From Gigaspora rosea (taxonomy: Eukaryota > Glomeromycota > Glomeromycetes > Diversisporales > Gigasporaceae), in NCBI GenBank assembly GCA_003550325.1, contig QKWP01000046.1, positions 466,771 through 530,770 on the forward strand: DNA of 64,000 bases. Direction: 5' to 3'. Below the pieces are notes generated by a model. It was not told the origin of the DNA and did not search any database. It worked only from the letters and a program-made list of their open reading frames with translations. Shown one piece after another: positions 1 to 12,138 of this stretch. Made by a program: the position numbers and the translations under genes. Numbering within the stretch: position 1 is the first letter of the stretch; the number at the start of each line of letters is the position of its first letter.

Positions 1-480
1 CTTACATATTAAATTACCAGTTCATAAGTATTGCATAAGTTTATTTAAAAAACAATGTGCCTATTTTTGTTAATAGAATTCTCTAATAAATATACTTCTC
101 TCATCTTTTACTTATATGTTAAATTACTAGTTTGTAAGTATTGTATAAAGTTTATTAAAAAAAAAACAATTTAATCATTTGATTATCAATATAATTCTCT
201 ATAAATATTACATCTCTGTGCTTTTACTTATATGTTAAATTACCAGTTTATAAGTATATAGTTTATTTAAAAAACAATTTAATTATTTTATTGTTAATAG
301 AATTCTCTATTAAATATTAGATTAATGTTCTTTTACTCATATATTAAATTACCAATTTGTAAGTATTAGTTTATACAAAAAAACTATGAAATCATTTTTA
401 CCTTCAATAGAATTCTCTATTAAAAAATTATATCTGGTTTGTTAAATTGCTAGTTTGTAAGTATATACAGTAGTTTACAA
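1..480. repeat. Tandem repeat, about 110-bp unit, 4-5 copies
   Basis: Units beginning near 1, 111, 227, 336 and 434 share a start like TATTAAATTACCAGTTTGTAAG, an A-rich middle and an AATAGAATTCTCTATTAAATA segment. Spacing is 98-116 bp and copies diverge moderately. No coding signal is seen. Confidence 0.75.
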
Positions 481-539
481 GTATTGTGGGGCACTGCTGG
501 TGCCCTTTTCAAAGACATGAAGTGCTCATAAAGCATGAA

Positions 540-1190
540 ACTTAATTTTTTAAATTTCTACTACATGACTCACTATTTCTGTAATAATGAAAAGGTAAAT
601 TATTTTGTATTAGAATTATTGTAATTTCTATTGTAAATTACTATGAAAAAAGTCTGTTACATACCTACTAATGGATAATGCATTTTGAGTTTGATTAAAT
701 TATTATAGTTTAATTATAAATTACTATTAAAAATTTTTATATTAAACTTGCATACTATTCTATTATAATAATCACAATGCAGAGTTAAGTTTAGATAGTT
801 CATAATTATTATAGTTTCTATTATGTGGCTTACTAATGCATGTTATTAATGTAATCTACACCTTAGTTAATCTATTTTCAAAGATTAAAATGTCTATAAC
901 AAATAAAACTCAATTTTATAAATTTAGCTACAAAAAGGTGAATTATTTTTTGTATCAGAATTATCATAATTTCTATTATGAATTACTATAAAAAATTCTG
1001 TTACAAACCTATTTGATGGATAATACATTTTGAGTTTGATTAAATTATTGTAGTTTAATCATAAATTACAGTTAAAAATTCTCATATTAAACTTGCTCAC
1101 TATTCTATTTTAATAATTACAATGCAGGATTAGGGTTTAGTTAGTTTGTATTGGAATTATTATAGTTTCTATCATGCAGTGCTGTTACAA
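540..1190. repeat. AT-rich satellite, about 345-bp unit, two copies
   Basis: Two copies share the blocks AATTATTTTGTATTAGAATTAT, AAATTCTGTTACA and TTTGAGTTTGATTAAATTATT at about 345-bp spacing. Further copies of the same family lie at 3390-4260, and a shorter-period relative lies near 59036-59370. Confidence 0.7.
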
Positions 1191-1332
1191 ACCTTAGAAG
1201 AGTGCTATTATTATATAATTTTTACTATAGATACATGGTCAAACCCAATTATGTTATACAAAATAGCAATTGACCAATTAGTTTCAAAAAAATATATAAA
1301 ATATATATAATATATATATAATATATATAATA

Positions 1333-1654
1333 GTATAGATAATTTTAAAATTAAATAACTTTGATCTACTGGTATAATTTGGATAATTCAACTACCAAAA
1401 TGTTTGTTTCAATAAGATGAATCTAACAAGCCTAAATTTATAAAAATCCAATCACAGAGTTTTAAGATCACTAAAGTTTTTTACAATTAAAATTATAAAA
1501 ATCTTAAGCGATCTTGGGATCCTGTAATTGGATTTTATAATTTTAGATTTGTTAGATTTGTGTCATTGAGGTGAACATTTTGGTAGTTGAATTATCAAAT
1601 TAGACTAGTAGATCAGAAGTTATTCAATGTTAAAAATATCTATACTATTGTATT
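1333..1654. mobile_element. Foldback (palindromic) MITE, copy 1 of the CCACTGGTCC-core family
   Basis: The two arms are near-perfect inverted repeats. Left-arm landmarks are ATAGTATAGATA, then GATCTACTGG, then AAATGTTTGTTTCAATAAGATG, then AAATCCAATCACAG. The right arm repeats these in reverse complement and ends TATCTATACTATTG. No coding content. Flanking TA dinucleotides may be the target duplication. Confidence 0.7.
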
Positions 1655-2180
1655 TTTTTTAAACTAGTGGTCCTGCTTTTATTATAGGAGGTAGTAATAA
1701 AATTACATTATTTTAGCTACAGTAAGTTATAATGCTATACTACAATTATACAGCTACTAACTAAAATCCTCTTACATCTAATAAAAACTCACTTGATACT
1801 AAAGTACTCAGCTATAACAACTAGTTTTTCTTATACAGAGGCTCACAACTTACTACAAGTTATTCCTGTACTCACTAAATGGCTGCTATTAGTCTTGTCA
1901 AGACTACCTTTTTCTTTAAATCCTTCTCACCTAGCTTAATAGTAGATGATTTTACTCAAAATCCAATACAAGAGAAAAAGTAAGAAAATTAAACTGAAAT
2001 AAAAAGGAAAGTATGAAAAGGGCAGTGCTACTAAACCTAAATAAAATACCAAATACAATAAAATAAAAAGAAACAAACAAGGTGAGAAGACAAAAAAAAG
2101 GCTAATATTGACAGATACAAATTGAAATATATAAAATATAAAAATTATATAATACTGTAGCAAAGATTTACTCAAGTATC
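1655..2180. other. No gene seen; possible retroposon tail
   Basis: The poly-T run at 1650-1662 followed by AAACTAGTGGTCCTGC resembles the reversed 3' tail of the retroposons at 10388 and 32934. No flanking duplication could be found. The open frame at 1936-2175 is a low-complexity Phe/Leu/Tyr frame with no gene features. Confidence 0.35.
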
Positions 2181-2182
2181 AT

Positions 2183-2612
2183 ATGCTCCAATTTTTGGAA
2201 TTTATAAAAAAAGCTTATTTGTTTAAAGCTTTAAAGCTAAATAATTTTTGATCTACTGGTCCATTTTAAATGATTTTACTACCAAATTGTTTGTCTCTTT
2301 AAAACGATTCCAATGAGCTAAAAATCATAAAAATCCAATTACAGGGTTATAAAAAAATGTGCTATCAAATAGGTAACGCACCTGAAATTGGTTTGACATA
2401 GATCAAACCAATTTCAGGTTATCACCCATTTGACAGTGCATTTTCTCATGACTCTGTGATTGGATTTTTGTGATTTTTAGCTTATTGGAATTGTCTTAAA
2501 GAAACAACCAGTTTGATAGTAAATTATTTAAAATAGACCAGTAGATCAAAATTTATTTAGCTTTAAAGTTTAAAAAAAATAAGCCTTTTTATAAATCTAA
2601 AAATCAGAGCAT
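2183..2612. mobile_element. Foldback MITE, copy 2 of the CCACTGGTCC-core family
   Basis: Inverted arms begin ATGCTC and end GAGCAT. They carry the same internal core as copy 1 (GATCTACTGGTCC, then ACTACCAAATTGTTTGTCTC, then AAATCCAATTACAG). The centre holds a second perfect hairpin around ACCTGAAATTGGTTTGA. Confidence 0.75.
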
Positions 2613-2770
2613 TTATTATATATACAATGAATAATCAGAATAAAAAAAAAAGAAAATAAAAACAAAACAGTAAAGTTTGCCTCATAGCAAAGTTTGTAAG
2701 AAATTTTTGAACAGTCCAAAACTTCTCTGATACATTATTCACTGTTTACATCATAGCTAATGATCCACTT

Positions 2771-3099
2771 GTAATGTCGACACCAAACTAGTAGGCATTT
2801 CTGATTTGGAAAGAGTAAATACTGCTGATCTTTTGGAGGAGGTAAATCAAAAGCCTACTTTTTGGAAAAAATTTTGAAAAAATCTAGTGGAGCGAGAGGA
2901 GAACATAAAAAATACCAAATATGAGAGAACTTGTAGAAGTTACGCTGCATATAATAACATATCTCAAAACCCAGCTCTAGTGTCTAAGCCTGCTACTTCT
3001 TTGATCAATAGTAATAAAATCACAAACCTGGAAAACCATCTATCAAGTCTGTCTCAAGATGTCCTAGGTCCCTTCTTCTTGCAGTATTTCAGTTCCTAA
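2771..3099 (+). pseudogene. Unrecognised coding relic
   Basis: One frame is open across roughly 2790-3099 except for a single TGA near 2877. Its composition looks more protein-like (Glu, Asn, Lys and Ser rich) than the surrounding AT-rich DNA. The 70-residue piece from 2887 has no membrane segment and no motif I recognise. It could equally be a chance frame in a transposon. Confidence 0.25.
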
Positions 3100-3389
3100 T
3101 AGATAGTTTTTAGACCAGTTCACTATTTAGTAGAGTTAGTTTATTATTATATATATTAAATATACAGTTTTTGTAGGCCAGCCTTTTGGAAGAATTTGGT
3201 ACAGGTGATTGTCAGAAAGAGTATGTTTATTATATAATATCTCTATACTATAATATATAGTATATATATATTATACATATATTTAATATAATTTAGCCAA
3301 TTAGCATTAAGATCACACTATGGATGGATAGGGTAGGCTATTAGTAGAGAAATATTATATAATCAATAGCATGCACATTACTATTCTAG

Positions 3390-4260
3390 AGATATACAGT
3401 ATGTGACTTACTAACTCATGTCATTAACTTTATCTACACCTCAGTTAATCTAATTTCAAAGATTCAAAGTGTTTATAACAAATGAAACTTGATTTTTTAA
3501 ATTCAGCTACAAAATGTTGAATTATTTTGTATTAGAATTATCATAATTTCTATCATGAATTACTATAAAAAATTTTGTTACAAACCTACTTGACGGATAA
3601 TAAATTTGAGTTTGATTAAATTAGTTTAATCATAAATTATAGTTAAAAATTCTCATATTAAACTTGTATGCTATTCTATTTTAATAATTACAATGCAGAG
3701 TTAGGGTTTAGTTTGTTTGTATTACTATTGAATTATTATGGTTTCTATCATGTACTGCTATTACAAACTTTACTATTCTAGTGATATATAGTATGTAATT
3801 CACTAACACATATTATTAACGTTATCCACATCTCAGTTAATCTAATTTCAAAGATTCAAAGTAAAACTTGATTTTAAATACAGCTACAAAAAGGTAAATT
3901 ATTTTGTATTAGAATTACTGATTTCTATTGTGAATTTTGCTATAAAAAATTCTGTTACAAACCTACTCAATGGATAATGCATTTTAAGGTTGAATTTGAT
4001 TAAATTATTGTAGTTTCTATCATGAATATCATGAATACTTAAAAATCCTCATATAAAACTTTTGTATGCTATTCTAATAATCACAATATAGAGTTAGGGT
4101 TAAGTTTGTTTGTATTGGAATTATTATGGTTTCTATTATAGGTTACTTTTGTAAATTTTACTTTTTGGCAATATACAGTATATGACTTGATAATGCATAT
4201 TATTAACGTTATTCACATCTTAGTTAATCCAATTACAAAGATACATAATGAATGAAACCT
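3390..4260. repeat. AT-rich satellite, three more copies of the 345-bp family
   Basis: Copies near 3400-3770, 3775-4130 and a truncated one to about 4260 repeat the landmarks ACTCATGTCATTAAC, AATTATTTTGTATTAGAATT and AAATTCTGTTACAAAC. They are separated from the copies at 540-1190 by the foldback and relic region. Confidence 0.65.
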
Positions 4261-5209
4261 GATTTTATAAAACAAATAGATTGACAACTGATTTATTTAT
4301 TTTATTTATTAAAAAAAATTAAATTACACTTTGCTATTTTTGATTTGCTATATCCAAAAAACTGTAATCTAGAACATGGGAAAATTTATCTATTATGAAG
4401 ATGATCTATTACTATAAATATTCCCACAAACACATACCTTTAAAAGTTTTTACCAAGCAAGCAATTAAATATTCACAGAATATGATACTATATAACATAA
4501 GAACTATTAATGCTAATGATATTTATTTGATATAATCATAGATAACAACTGTATTTCAATTTACACGAATTATGTAAATATGATGATCTATATGATATTA
4601 GCTATACATAATTAATCATAATCCTTAAAAAGTTAGCTAATTTAAATTTCAAGAGTTTATGCACATATATACAAAATTGTCCAATCGTATTGCATTAAAG
4701 AAACATTTGCATACGGGCATTATTTATAATAATAGAATAGTTAATAGATATGAAGCAACCAATAATTATTTTCCAAAGGATTACAAAGTAATTGTTTTTA
4801 TATAACAATTAAAAAACATCTGACTTTGAATTAGTGTTCCTATGAACCTGAACTGAACCAAACTTAGGTCAAGTTTAGGTTCAGGTTCAGGTTCAGGTTC
4901 AGTATTGAACCTGAACCTGAACATTTTTTTAAAACATGTTCAGGTTAAGGTTCAGTATTGAACTTTTAGAGCTGGTTCAGGTTCAGTTCAGGTTCAGTTC
5001 ATAAGTTCATGAACATGTTCAGGTTCAGTCTGGTGTTTATATAAACTAGTGATTCTAGGTTTGAGTCCAGGTTTGGTCTGGTCCAGACCAGACTCAAACT
5101 CTAAATTTTATTATTAAAACTTTATACTAAACTCAAACTCAATCATAAGTTTGGTTGGGCTAGTCCAAATTTTGCAAATTAGTTTGCGACAAAATAAAAA
5201 TATATGCAT

Positions 5210-5675
5210 TTTTTGATACTGAACAAGTTTACTTAGAGTGAGAAGTATAAATCAGTTAGTAAAATTTAGAGAATCATAGCATTTTGTATAACTTTATTAA
5301 TAAAATTATACAAATTTCTATGATTCTCTAAATTTTACAAATTGATCATAACTTCTTGCACTAAGTAAACTTGTTAAATACCATAAAACATATCAAATCG
5401 GCATATTTTATTTTACTTTTCTTAAAATTTGAAGAAAAGATGCTTAATTTTGGAAATTTTATCAAAAATTCAAAATTAAGCATCTTTGACGAAAATTTTA
5501 AGAAAAATAAAATAAAATATACCAATATGATGTATTTTTTAGTGCTAAACAAGTTTACTTAGATCAAGAAGTTATAATCAATTAGCAAAATTTAGAGAAT
5601 AATAGAAATTTGTATAATTTTATTACAAATTTCTATAATTCTCTAAATTTTACTAATTGATCATAACTTCTTGAT
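5210..5675. repeat. Chain of palindromes inside element A, left part
   Basis: Two alternating palindromes share arms ACTAATTGATCATAACTTCT and AAGATGCTTAATTTT. The complementary open frames at 5361-5552 and 5371-5562 exist only because the sequence is self-complementary; they are not genes. The chain is cut by element B at 5675 and resumes at 9003. Confidence 0.75.
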
Positions 5676-6929
5676 TAGGGATGGGTACAGTCAGATTATG
5701 ACCAGTCATGACCGGTCAATGACCATGACAGATATTGACTGGTCAGAGCAGTTTGACCAACCGGTCAAGATTATGACTGATACCAAATTCTTAATATTCT
5801 GGCTAATAAATGAATATTTATTGCTTGAAATTCATATCAGTGTATTTGTATCATCTGATAAATAGAAAAATCAACCTGCCACTCAAAAATTTTCCAGATC
5901 ATGTGACTTTGCATGATTAATTGATATGATTCATTTTTAAATAAAACTTTTTTATTAATATAAATTATAAATATAACAATAATGGAGTATATAAATTAAT
6001 GTATATCACATGGTCTGAAAAATTTTCAGGTGGTGTTTAAACCCGGTTAATGAAATGCTTTGTTCATAATTCCAGCCAAATTTGCAGATCATTTGGCCAG
6101 AATTATAACAAAAAAATTTTAATTCCAGACAAATGATCTGCAATTTTAACAGAATTGTACAGAATATTACAAATAAGGTAGCTGGGCAACGTGGTCCTGT
6201 TTAGTCTTTTCATTATATGATATTAGGATATCAATAAAAAAGTATGAATTGCTTAAAAGGACCTATATTGCGCATAGGTATGGACATGGTCCGGGCAATG
6301 ACCGGACTGATATTAGCCAGTCAGAGTGGTTTGACTGACCGGTCAAGATTATGACTGATGCCAAATTCTTAATATTCTGACTAATAAATGAATAATTATT
6401 GCTTAAAACTCATATTGGTGTATCTGTATTATCTGATAAATAGAAAAATCAACTCGCCTCTCAAAAGTTTTTCAGATCATGTGACTTTGCATAGTTGATG
6501 GACGATATGTTTCATTTTTAAATAAAACTTTTTTATGATATAAGTGAATATAACAATATAACAATAATGAGTATATAAATTAATATATATCACATAATCT
6601 GAAAATTTTTTAGGCAGTGTTTAAACCCGGTTTAAAAAGCCTTGTTCATAATTCCGGCCAAATTTGCAGATCATTTAGCCAGAATTATAACAAAACAATT
6701 TTAATTCTGGTCAAATGATCTGCAATTTTACAAAAATGTATTTAACAGAATATGATGTCTAAAGGGAGGCAAACCATATTTAATAATTTTTTAATTTACT
6801 TTAGGGTTAGGGACATTCTATATTAGGGTTAGATTAGGTCTTAGGTAGATATATATAAGCAAAATTGCCTTCTCAACACATCAAGGTAGGTTTAGACTGC
6901 CATTTTTTTCAGGTTTTTTACATTTATTT

Positions 6930-7085
6930 CTTGTTTTGCTTCTCGCAGTTGATCACATGATTTGCCTTCACTTTAGACATCCCCTAAATAAACAAATCAT
7001 TAATAATCTTGTTTTGCTTCTCGCAGTTGATCACATGATTTGCCTTCACTTTAGACATCCCCTAAATAAACAAATCGTTAATAAT
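6930..7085 (+). repeat. Near-perfect 78-bp tandem duplication
   Basis: Two adjacent 78-bp copies begin CTTGTTTTGCTTCTCGCAG at 6930 and 7008 and differ at about one base. This recent duplication lies inside element B. Confidence 0.9.
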
Positions 7086-7188
7086 TCTGGTCAAATTTGC
7101 AAGTTATTTGGCCAGATCTAGAACAAAACAACTTTAAATGTGGTCAAATGATCTGCAAATTTGACCAGAAATATGAATGAACGGTTTT

Positions 7189-8784
7189 AGGACCCTGGAC
7201 ATCTCTGATATATGTCATATTTTTTTTTTTAGCAAATTGCAGAAAATTTGGTCTGAGATCCAAATTTAAGTTTTAGCAAATTGAAGTTAATTTTAAAAAA
7301 GGTTATATAAAGCATTTTGGCAAATTACAGCAATTTTATGCATGTAATATTTTATTTTTAGCAAATTACCTGCATTTTGCAAGGATCATACCCAAAAATA
7401 AAGCTATCTTATTTTTTTGTACTACTATGATTTTTAAAAATTTAAGATTCTTAATTTTGAATTTTTTTGATTAAAAAATCCAAAATTAAGCATTTTCTCT
7501 TAAATTTTCAAGAAATATAAAAGTAAATATACTGAAATAATATATTTTTATGTGCTAAACAAGTTTTCTTAGAGCACAATGTTAGAATCAATTAGTAAAA
7601 TTTGGAGAATCATAGATATTTTTATTAATAAAATTATATAAAATATTATATTTCTCCAAATTTTACTAATTGGTTCTAACATTTTGCCCTAAGAAATCTT
7701 GTTTAGCACATAAAAATATATCATTCCAGCATATTTGATTTTATATTTCTTGAAAATTTAAGAGAAGATGCTTAATTTTGGATTTTTTGATCAAAAAATC
7801 CAAAATTAATCATATTCTCTTAAATTTTCAAGAAATATAAAAGTAAATATACTGGAATAATGTATTTTTATGTGCTGAACAAGCTTTCTTAGGGCACAAT
7901 ATTAGAATCAATTAGTAACATTTGGAGAATCATAGATTTTTTGGTATTTTTATTAATAAAATTATATAAAATATTATAATTCTCCAAATTTTACTAATTG
8001 ATTCTAACATTGTGCCCTAAGAAACCTTGTTCAGACATAAAAATACATTATTCTGGCATATTTAATTTTATATTCTTGAAAATTCAAGAGAAGATGCTTA
8101 ATTTTGGATTTTTTGATCAAAAAATCCAAAATTAAGCATTTTCTCTTAAATTTTCAAGAAATATAAAATTAAATATGCTGAAATAATTATTTTTATGTGC
8201 TAAACAAGTTTTCTTATGGCACAATTTAGAATCAATTAGTAAAATTTTGTGAATCATAGAATTTTTGGTGTTTTTATTAATAAAATTATATAAAATATTA
8301 TAATTCTCCAAATTTTACTAATTGATTCTAACATTGTGCCCTAAGAAACCTTGTTTAGCACATAAAAATACATCATTCTGGTATATTTAATTTTATATTT
8401 TTTAAAAATATAAAATTAAATATGCCAGAATGATGAATTTTTATGTGCTAAACAACTTTTCTTAGGGCACAATATTAGAATCAATTAGTAAAATTTGGAG
8501 AATTATAATATTTTATATAATTTTATTAAAAAAATTCTATGATTCTCCAAATTTTACTAATTGATTCTAACTTTATGCTCTAAGAAAATTTGTTAAGCAC
8601 TCAAAAATATATATATTATTTTGATTTATAAAAATAGATGTGATAATTTAGTTTTTAGCAAATTACTAATAATTTATATGTAATAATTGAATTTTCAGCA
8701 AATTTACTTGATTTTAGAAGTGGCAAAAACCTCTAAATTTATGCAAATCATTTATGACCTATATTAGAGATGTCTGGGGTTCCT
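7189..8784. mobile_element. hAT-like element C, nested in B
   Basis: The ends AGGACCCTGGACATCTCT and the complement of AGAGATGTCTGGGGTTCCT form an imperfect inverted repeat of about 30 bp. The flanks ACGGTTTT (7181-7188) and ACAGTTTT (8785-8792) match at 7 of 8 positions. The interior (about 7440-8600) is a chain of palindromes related to that in A. No open frame is seen. Confidence 0.65.
7440..8600. repeat. Chain of palindromes inside element C
   Basis: Three to four tandem units alternate the arms AATTAGTAAAATTTGGAGAAT and AAGATGCTTAATTTTGG with their complements. Each unit folds on itself and also pairs with its neighbours. They diverge a little from the related units in element A. Confidence 0.7.
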
Positions 8785-9002
8785 ACAGTTTTATTGATTA
8801 TGTGATGCAAATTACTGCTCTTTCAGCAGTCTGTGCAGTGTTCCATCCCTACTTGTCACTTATTTAGATATTTGATTGAATAATTGGGTAAATAATTTAT
8901 TGGCTATAACCGGTCATTAACCATATAAATGACCGCAGTCAACTGGTTATAAGCGGTTAACCTATCATGATAATTGACTGTGACTGACTGTGCCCATCCC
9001 TA

Positions 9003-9970
9003 TTTTTGATCTAAGTAAACTTGTATAGCACCAAAAAATACATTATATCGGTATATTTTATTTATTTTCCTTAAAATTTGTATCAAAGATGCTTAATTTT
9101 AAATTTTTGATGAAAATTTCCAAAATTAAGCATCTTTTCTTCAAATTTTAAGAAAAGTAAAATAAATTATGCTGAATTGATGTATTTTTTGGTGCTTAAC
9201 TAGTTTACTTAGTGCAAGAAGTTATGATCAATTAGTAAAATTTAGAGAATTATAAAAATTTGTATAATTTTATTAATAAAATTATACAGATTTCTATAAT
9301 TCTCTAAATTGTACTAATTGATTATGACTTCATGCACTAAGTAAACTTGTTTAGCACCAAAAAATACATCAATTCTGCATAATTTATTTTACTTTTCTTA
9401 AAATTTGAAGAAAAGATGCTTAATTTTGAAAAATTTTATCAAAAATTCAAAATTAAACAGCTTTGATGCAAATTTCAAGAAAAGTAAAACAAAATATACT
9501 GATATAATGTATATTTTAGTGCTAAACAAGTTTACTTAAATCAAAAAGTTATGATCAATTAGTAAAATTTAGAGAATTATAGAAATTTGTATAATTTTAT
9601 TAATAAAATTATACAAATTTCTATGATTCTCTAAATTTTACTAATTGATCATAACTTCTTGCACTAAGTAAACTTGTTAAGCACCAAAAAATACATCAAA
9701 TCGGCATATTTTATTTTACTTTTCTTAAAATTTGAAGAAAAGATGCTTAATTTTGGAAATTTTCATCAAAAATTCAAAATTAAGCATCTTTGACGCAAAT
9801 TTTAAGGAAAATAAAATAAAATATACCGATATGATGTATTTTTTGGTGCTAAACAAGTTTACTTAGATCAAGAAGTTATGATCAATTAGTAAAATTTAGA
9901 GAATCATAGAAATTTGTATAATTTTATTAATAAAATTCTATGATTTTCTAAATTTTACTAATTGATTCTA
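9003..9970. repeat. Chain of palindromes inside element A, right part
   Basis: The chain interrupted at 5675 continues here for about three units with the same arms. Copies are very similar to each other, which suggests recent homogenisation or hairpin-driven amplification. Confidence 0.75.
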
Positions 9971-10387
9971 ACTTTGTGATTTAGGTAAACATGTGCATAT
10001 ATTATGAACCTGAACATGTTCATGAACCTTGAACTGAACCTGAACTGAATTTTTTTTAAGTTCAGGTTCATGTTCAATTTCAATAATTTGAAGTTCAGGT
10101 TCAGTTCAGTATTGAACTTTTAGAGCAGGTTCAGGTTCAGGTTCATTGAACCTGAACCTGAACTTCTATTAAACTGAACTGAACTTCGGAACACTACTTT
10201 GAATTTAATGTACTAATTTGGACTACAGAAGGGCTCAGAATGTGAGTGCATTAAATTCAAAACCAGATATGCTGTTATTGGAGATATCTAGTAACAGATT
10301 TATTTTTTTATATAACAAATAGATTATCTAGCACAATTAAGTCTATTTGACATATAAATAGTATTTATACAACCTATATTTATTATT

Positions 10388-10883
10388 TCTTTTTTTTTAA
10401 CTTTGGCAGTCCTGCCGCAACTTTATTTATTCATACTCTAGGTTGACTACTTATTAAAGTGCGACCCACCTGGTTGTCATTAGAAACACCTAAATGTGAA
10501 CTGCTATAGCAAAATTTCTTCTGTCAACCGCCTAACCCTTAGGTAAGGAATATTAGATTAGTTACTTCATTGAGTAGGGATTGCTGCCCATCAAGACTAC
10601 TGTTTATTTTGATTCCAATCTGAGAAATTTCCCTTCTCTATCCACTTTCTCATTTCTATTTCTGTCACCTTTTTAAAATATATGTCTAAATTGTCCTCCA
10701 ATTTGGGTTTTGTAATTTTACCTCGGCTCACCATTCTTGAAGTATGGGGGTCTACTCTCTCTTGGGGCTTCTGCTGACCTTTCCATTCCTCCTTTGTCTT
10801 TCTAGGACTTCTTTGTTTGGACTAAGTTGTGATACCTAGTGTTTTTTCCCAGCTGTTTGTGACTGAACACCTTTCCATCCAAA
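10388..10883 (-). mobile_element. 5'-truncated non-LTR retroposon (LINE-like 3' end)
   Basis: A perfect 16-bp target duplication ACCTATATTTATTATT flanks the insert (10372-10387 and 10884-10899). The left edge is poly-T, so the element lies on the minus strand with a poly-A tail. On that strand about 60-70 codons are open (roughly 10603-10815). They are rich in Lys, Glu, Trp and Arg, include KKVTEIEMRKWIEKGNFSDW, and end at a stop. This looks like the C-terminal end of a retroposon ORF. The tail end resembles that of the SINEs at 32934 and 45519. Confidence 0.7.
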
Positions 10884-11069
10884 ACCTATATTTATTATTA
10901 AAAAAACAGAACAATGTAAATAATGTATTTTATTACAAAAAATTTTAATTTTAAGATTTACTTATATATATAACCTTCTAATTTTAGTGAGACTGTATTG
11001 TGCAGCTACTCTAATTTATATTAACTTTAATGTATGGTTTAATTTTTATAATGACTTAAATGTTATACA

Positions 11070-11625
11070 TACCATATTCTATTATAAATAAGTACTCCTT
11101 TTTTACTATTTTAAATTTAAATATCTTGACAATTAACTAATCAAATTTAATAAAACATTTTTGTATTTAAATTTTATAAATTTATAAATTTAAAGAGTAT
11201 TGCTAATCTTAACAGGCTGTGAAATTCACAGGCCTGCATCTGCCAATCAAAATTGCAAAATTAGCATGATCTGCAAATTTTTTTTGTATAGCAAAAACAA
11301 AGTTTTTTTATGAAAAATCAAAAAATTACTTATAATGCAAAATTTAGCTTATGAAACTACTACTTTTTATGCAAAAAAAAATTCATTGATAAATTTTACT
11401 TAAAGGTTGCTATTTTTATAACCCTAATACTAACCCTAACCTAACCTTAACTTAAATAGAAAACTTTTTTGAAACAGGGGTATGAATTTCACAGCCTGTG
11501 AATCGAAGTAATTTTCAAATTTAAATACAAAAATGTTTTACTAAATTTAATTAGTTAATTGTCAAGATATTTAAGTTTAAAAATTTAAAAAAAGGAGAGC
11601 TTATTTATGATAGAATCCAGTATTA
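11070..11625. mobile_element. Foldback element with telomere-like internal motif
   Basis: The left arm begins ATAAATAAGTACTCC and contains AATATCTTGACAATTAACTA. The right arm carries the complement and ends near GAGAGCTTATTTATGATAGA. A second inner inverted repeat is GGCTGTGAAATTCACAG / CACAGCCTGTGAA. The loop contains AACCCTAACCTAACC near 11430. Confidence 0.65.
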
Positions 11626-12138
11626 AAAGCTAGCTTGTATATAGTATAAAACACTCAACTAATGCTATATATAACAAATTTAAATAATATAATAGTAATA
11701 TTTAGTGCAATTAAAATTAATATTTCAAAAAGAATATTCTATTTTAGTTTATATATTCATTACTTTGATATATATATTCTGCTTATTCTTAATAAAAATT
11801 ATTTAATAAAGTTTATTATCAGATACTACTAAAAATATTCAATTAATTTTTTTTTTAAGGTAAGTTCATGCCTCTCATTTTTATTGAGTATATATTGGTC
11901 ATTACAACATTATTGCTTACAATTTTTATACTATCTACTAAGTACCAAAACTTGGACTATTTTATACTTACCAAAACCTACCATATTCCTATTAATGTAG
12001 CTAGTCTAGTTTTTGTATGTCCCGTTTCCAGCTAATAGTTATATTAACATGTCCACTATTTTACCCACATTTTCTAGTATCATTACTTCTAATTTATTGT
12101 ATATAATTCCAAAAATATTCAATTAATAATATATATAT

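Larger units (their letters stand above)
5676..9002. mobile_element. hAT-like DNA transposon B, nested in A
   Basis: Terminal inverted repeats are TAGGGATGGGTACAGTCAG on the left and the complement of CTGACTGTGCCCATCCCTA on the right. The flanks are TTCTTGAT (5668-5675) and TTTTTGAT (9003-9010), matching at 7 of 8 positions. Removing B rejoins the palindromic satellite exactly. A second left-end-like stretch starts near 6277 and repeats about 450 bp of the left end, so B carries an internal duplication or a partial second insertion. No transposase frame was found. Confidence 0.75.
4832..10196. mobile_element. hAT-like DNA transposon A (5.4 kb, non-coding)
   Basis: The ends are TAGTGTTCC and GGAACACTA, flanked by a perfect 8-bp duplication CTTTGAAT (4824-4831 and 10197-10204). 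Both subterminal regions (about 4845-5040 and 9996-10190) are dense clusters of the motif AACCTGAAC in both orientations, as expected for transposase-binding repeats of hAT elements. No transposase frame is seen, so the element is non-autonomous or hollowed out. Most of its length is palindromic satellite and the nested elements B and C. Confidence 0.8.

Noticed and set aside
5361-5562. Overlapping 63-codon frames on both strands
   Set aside because: They mirror each other because the DNA is a palindrome, and their peptide composition is low complexity.
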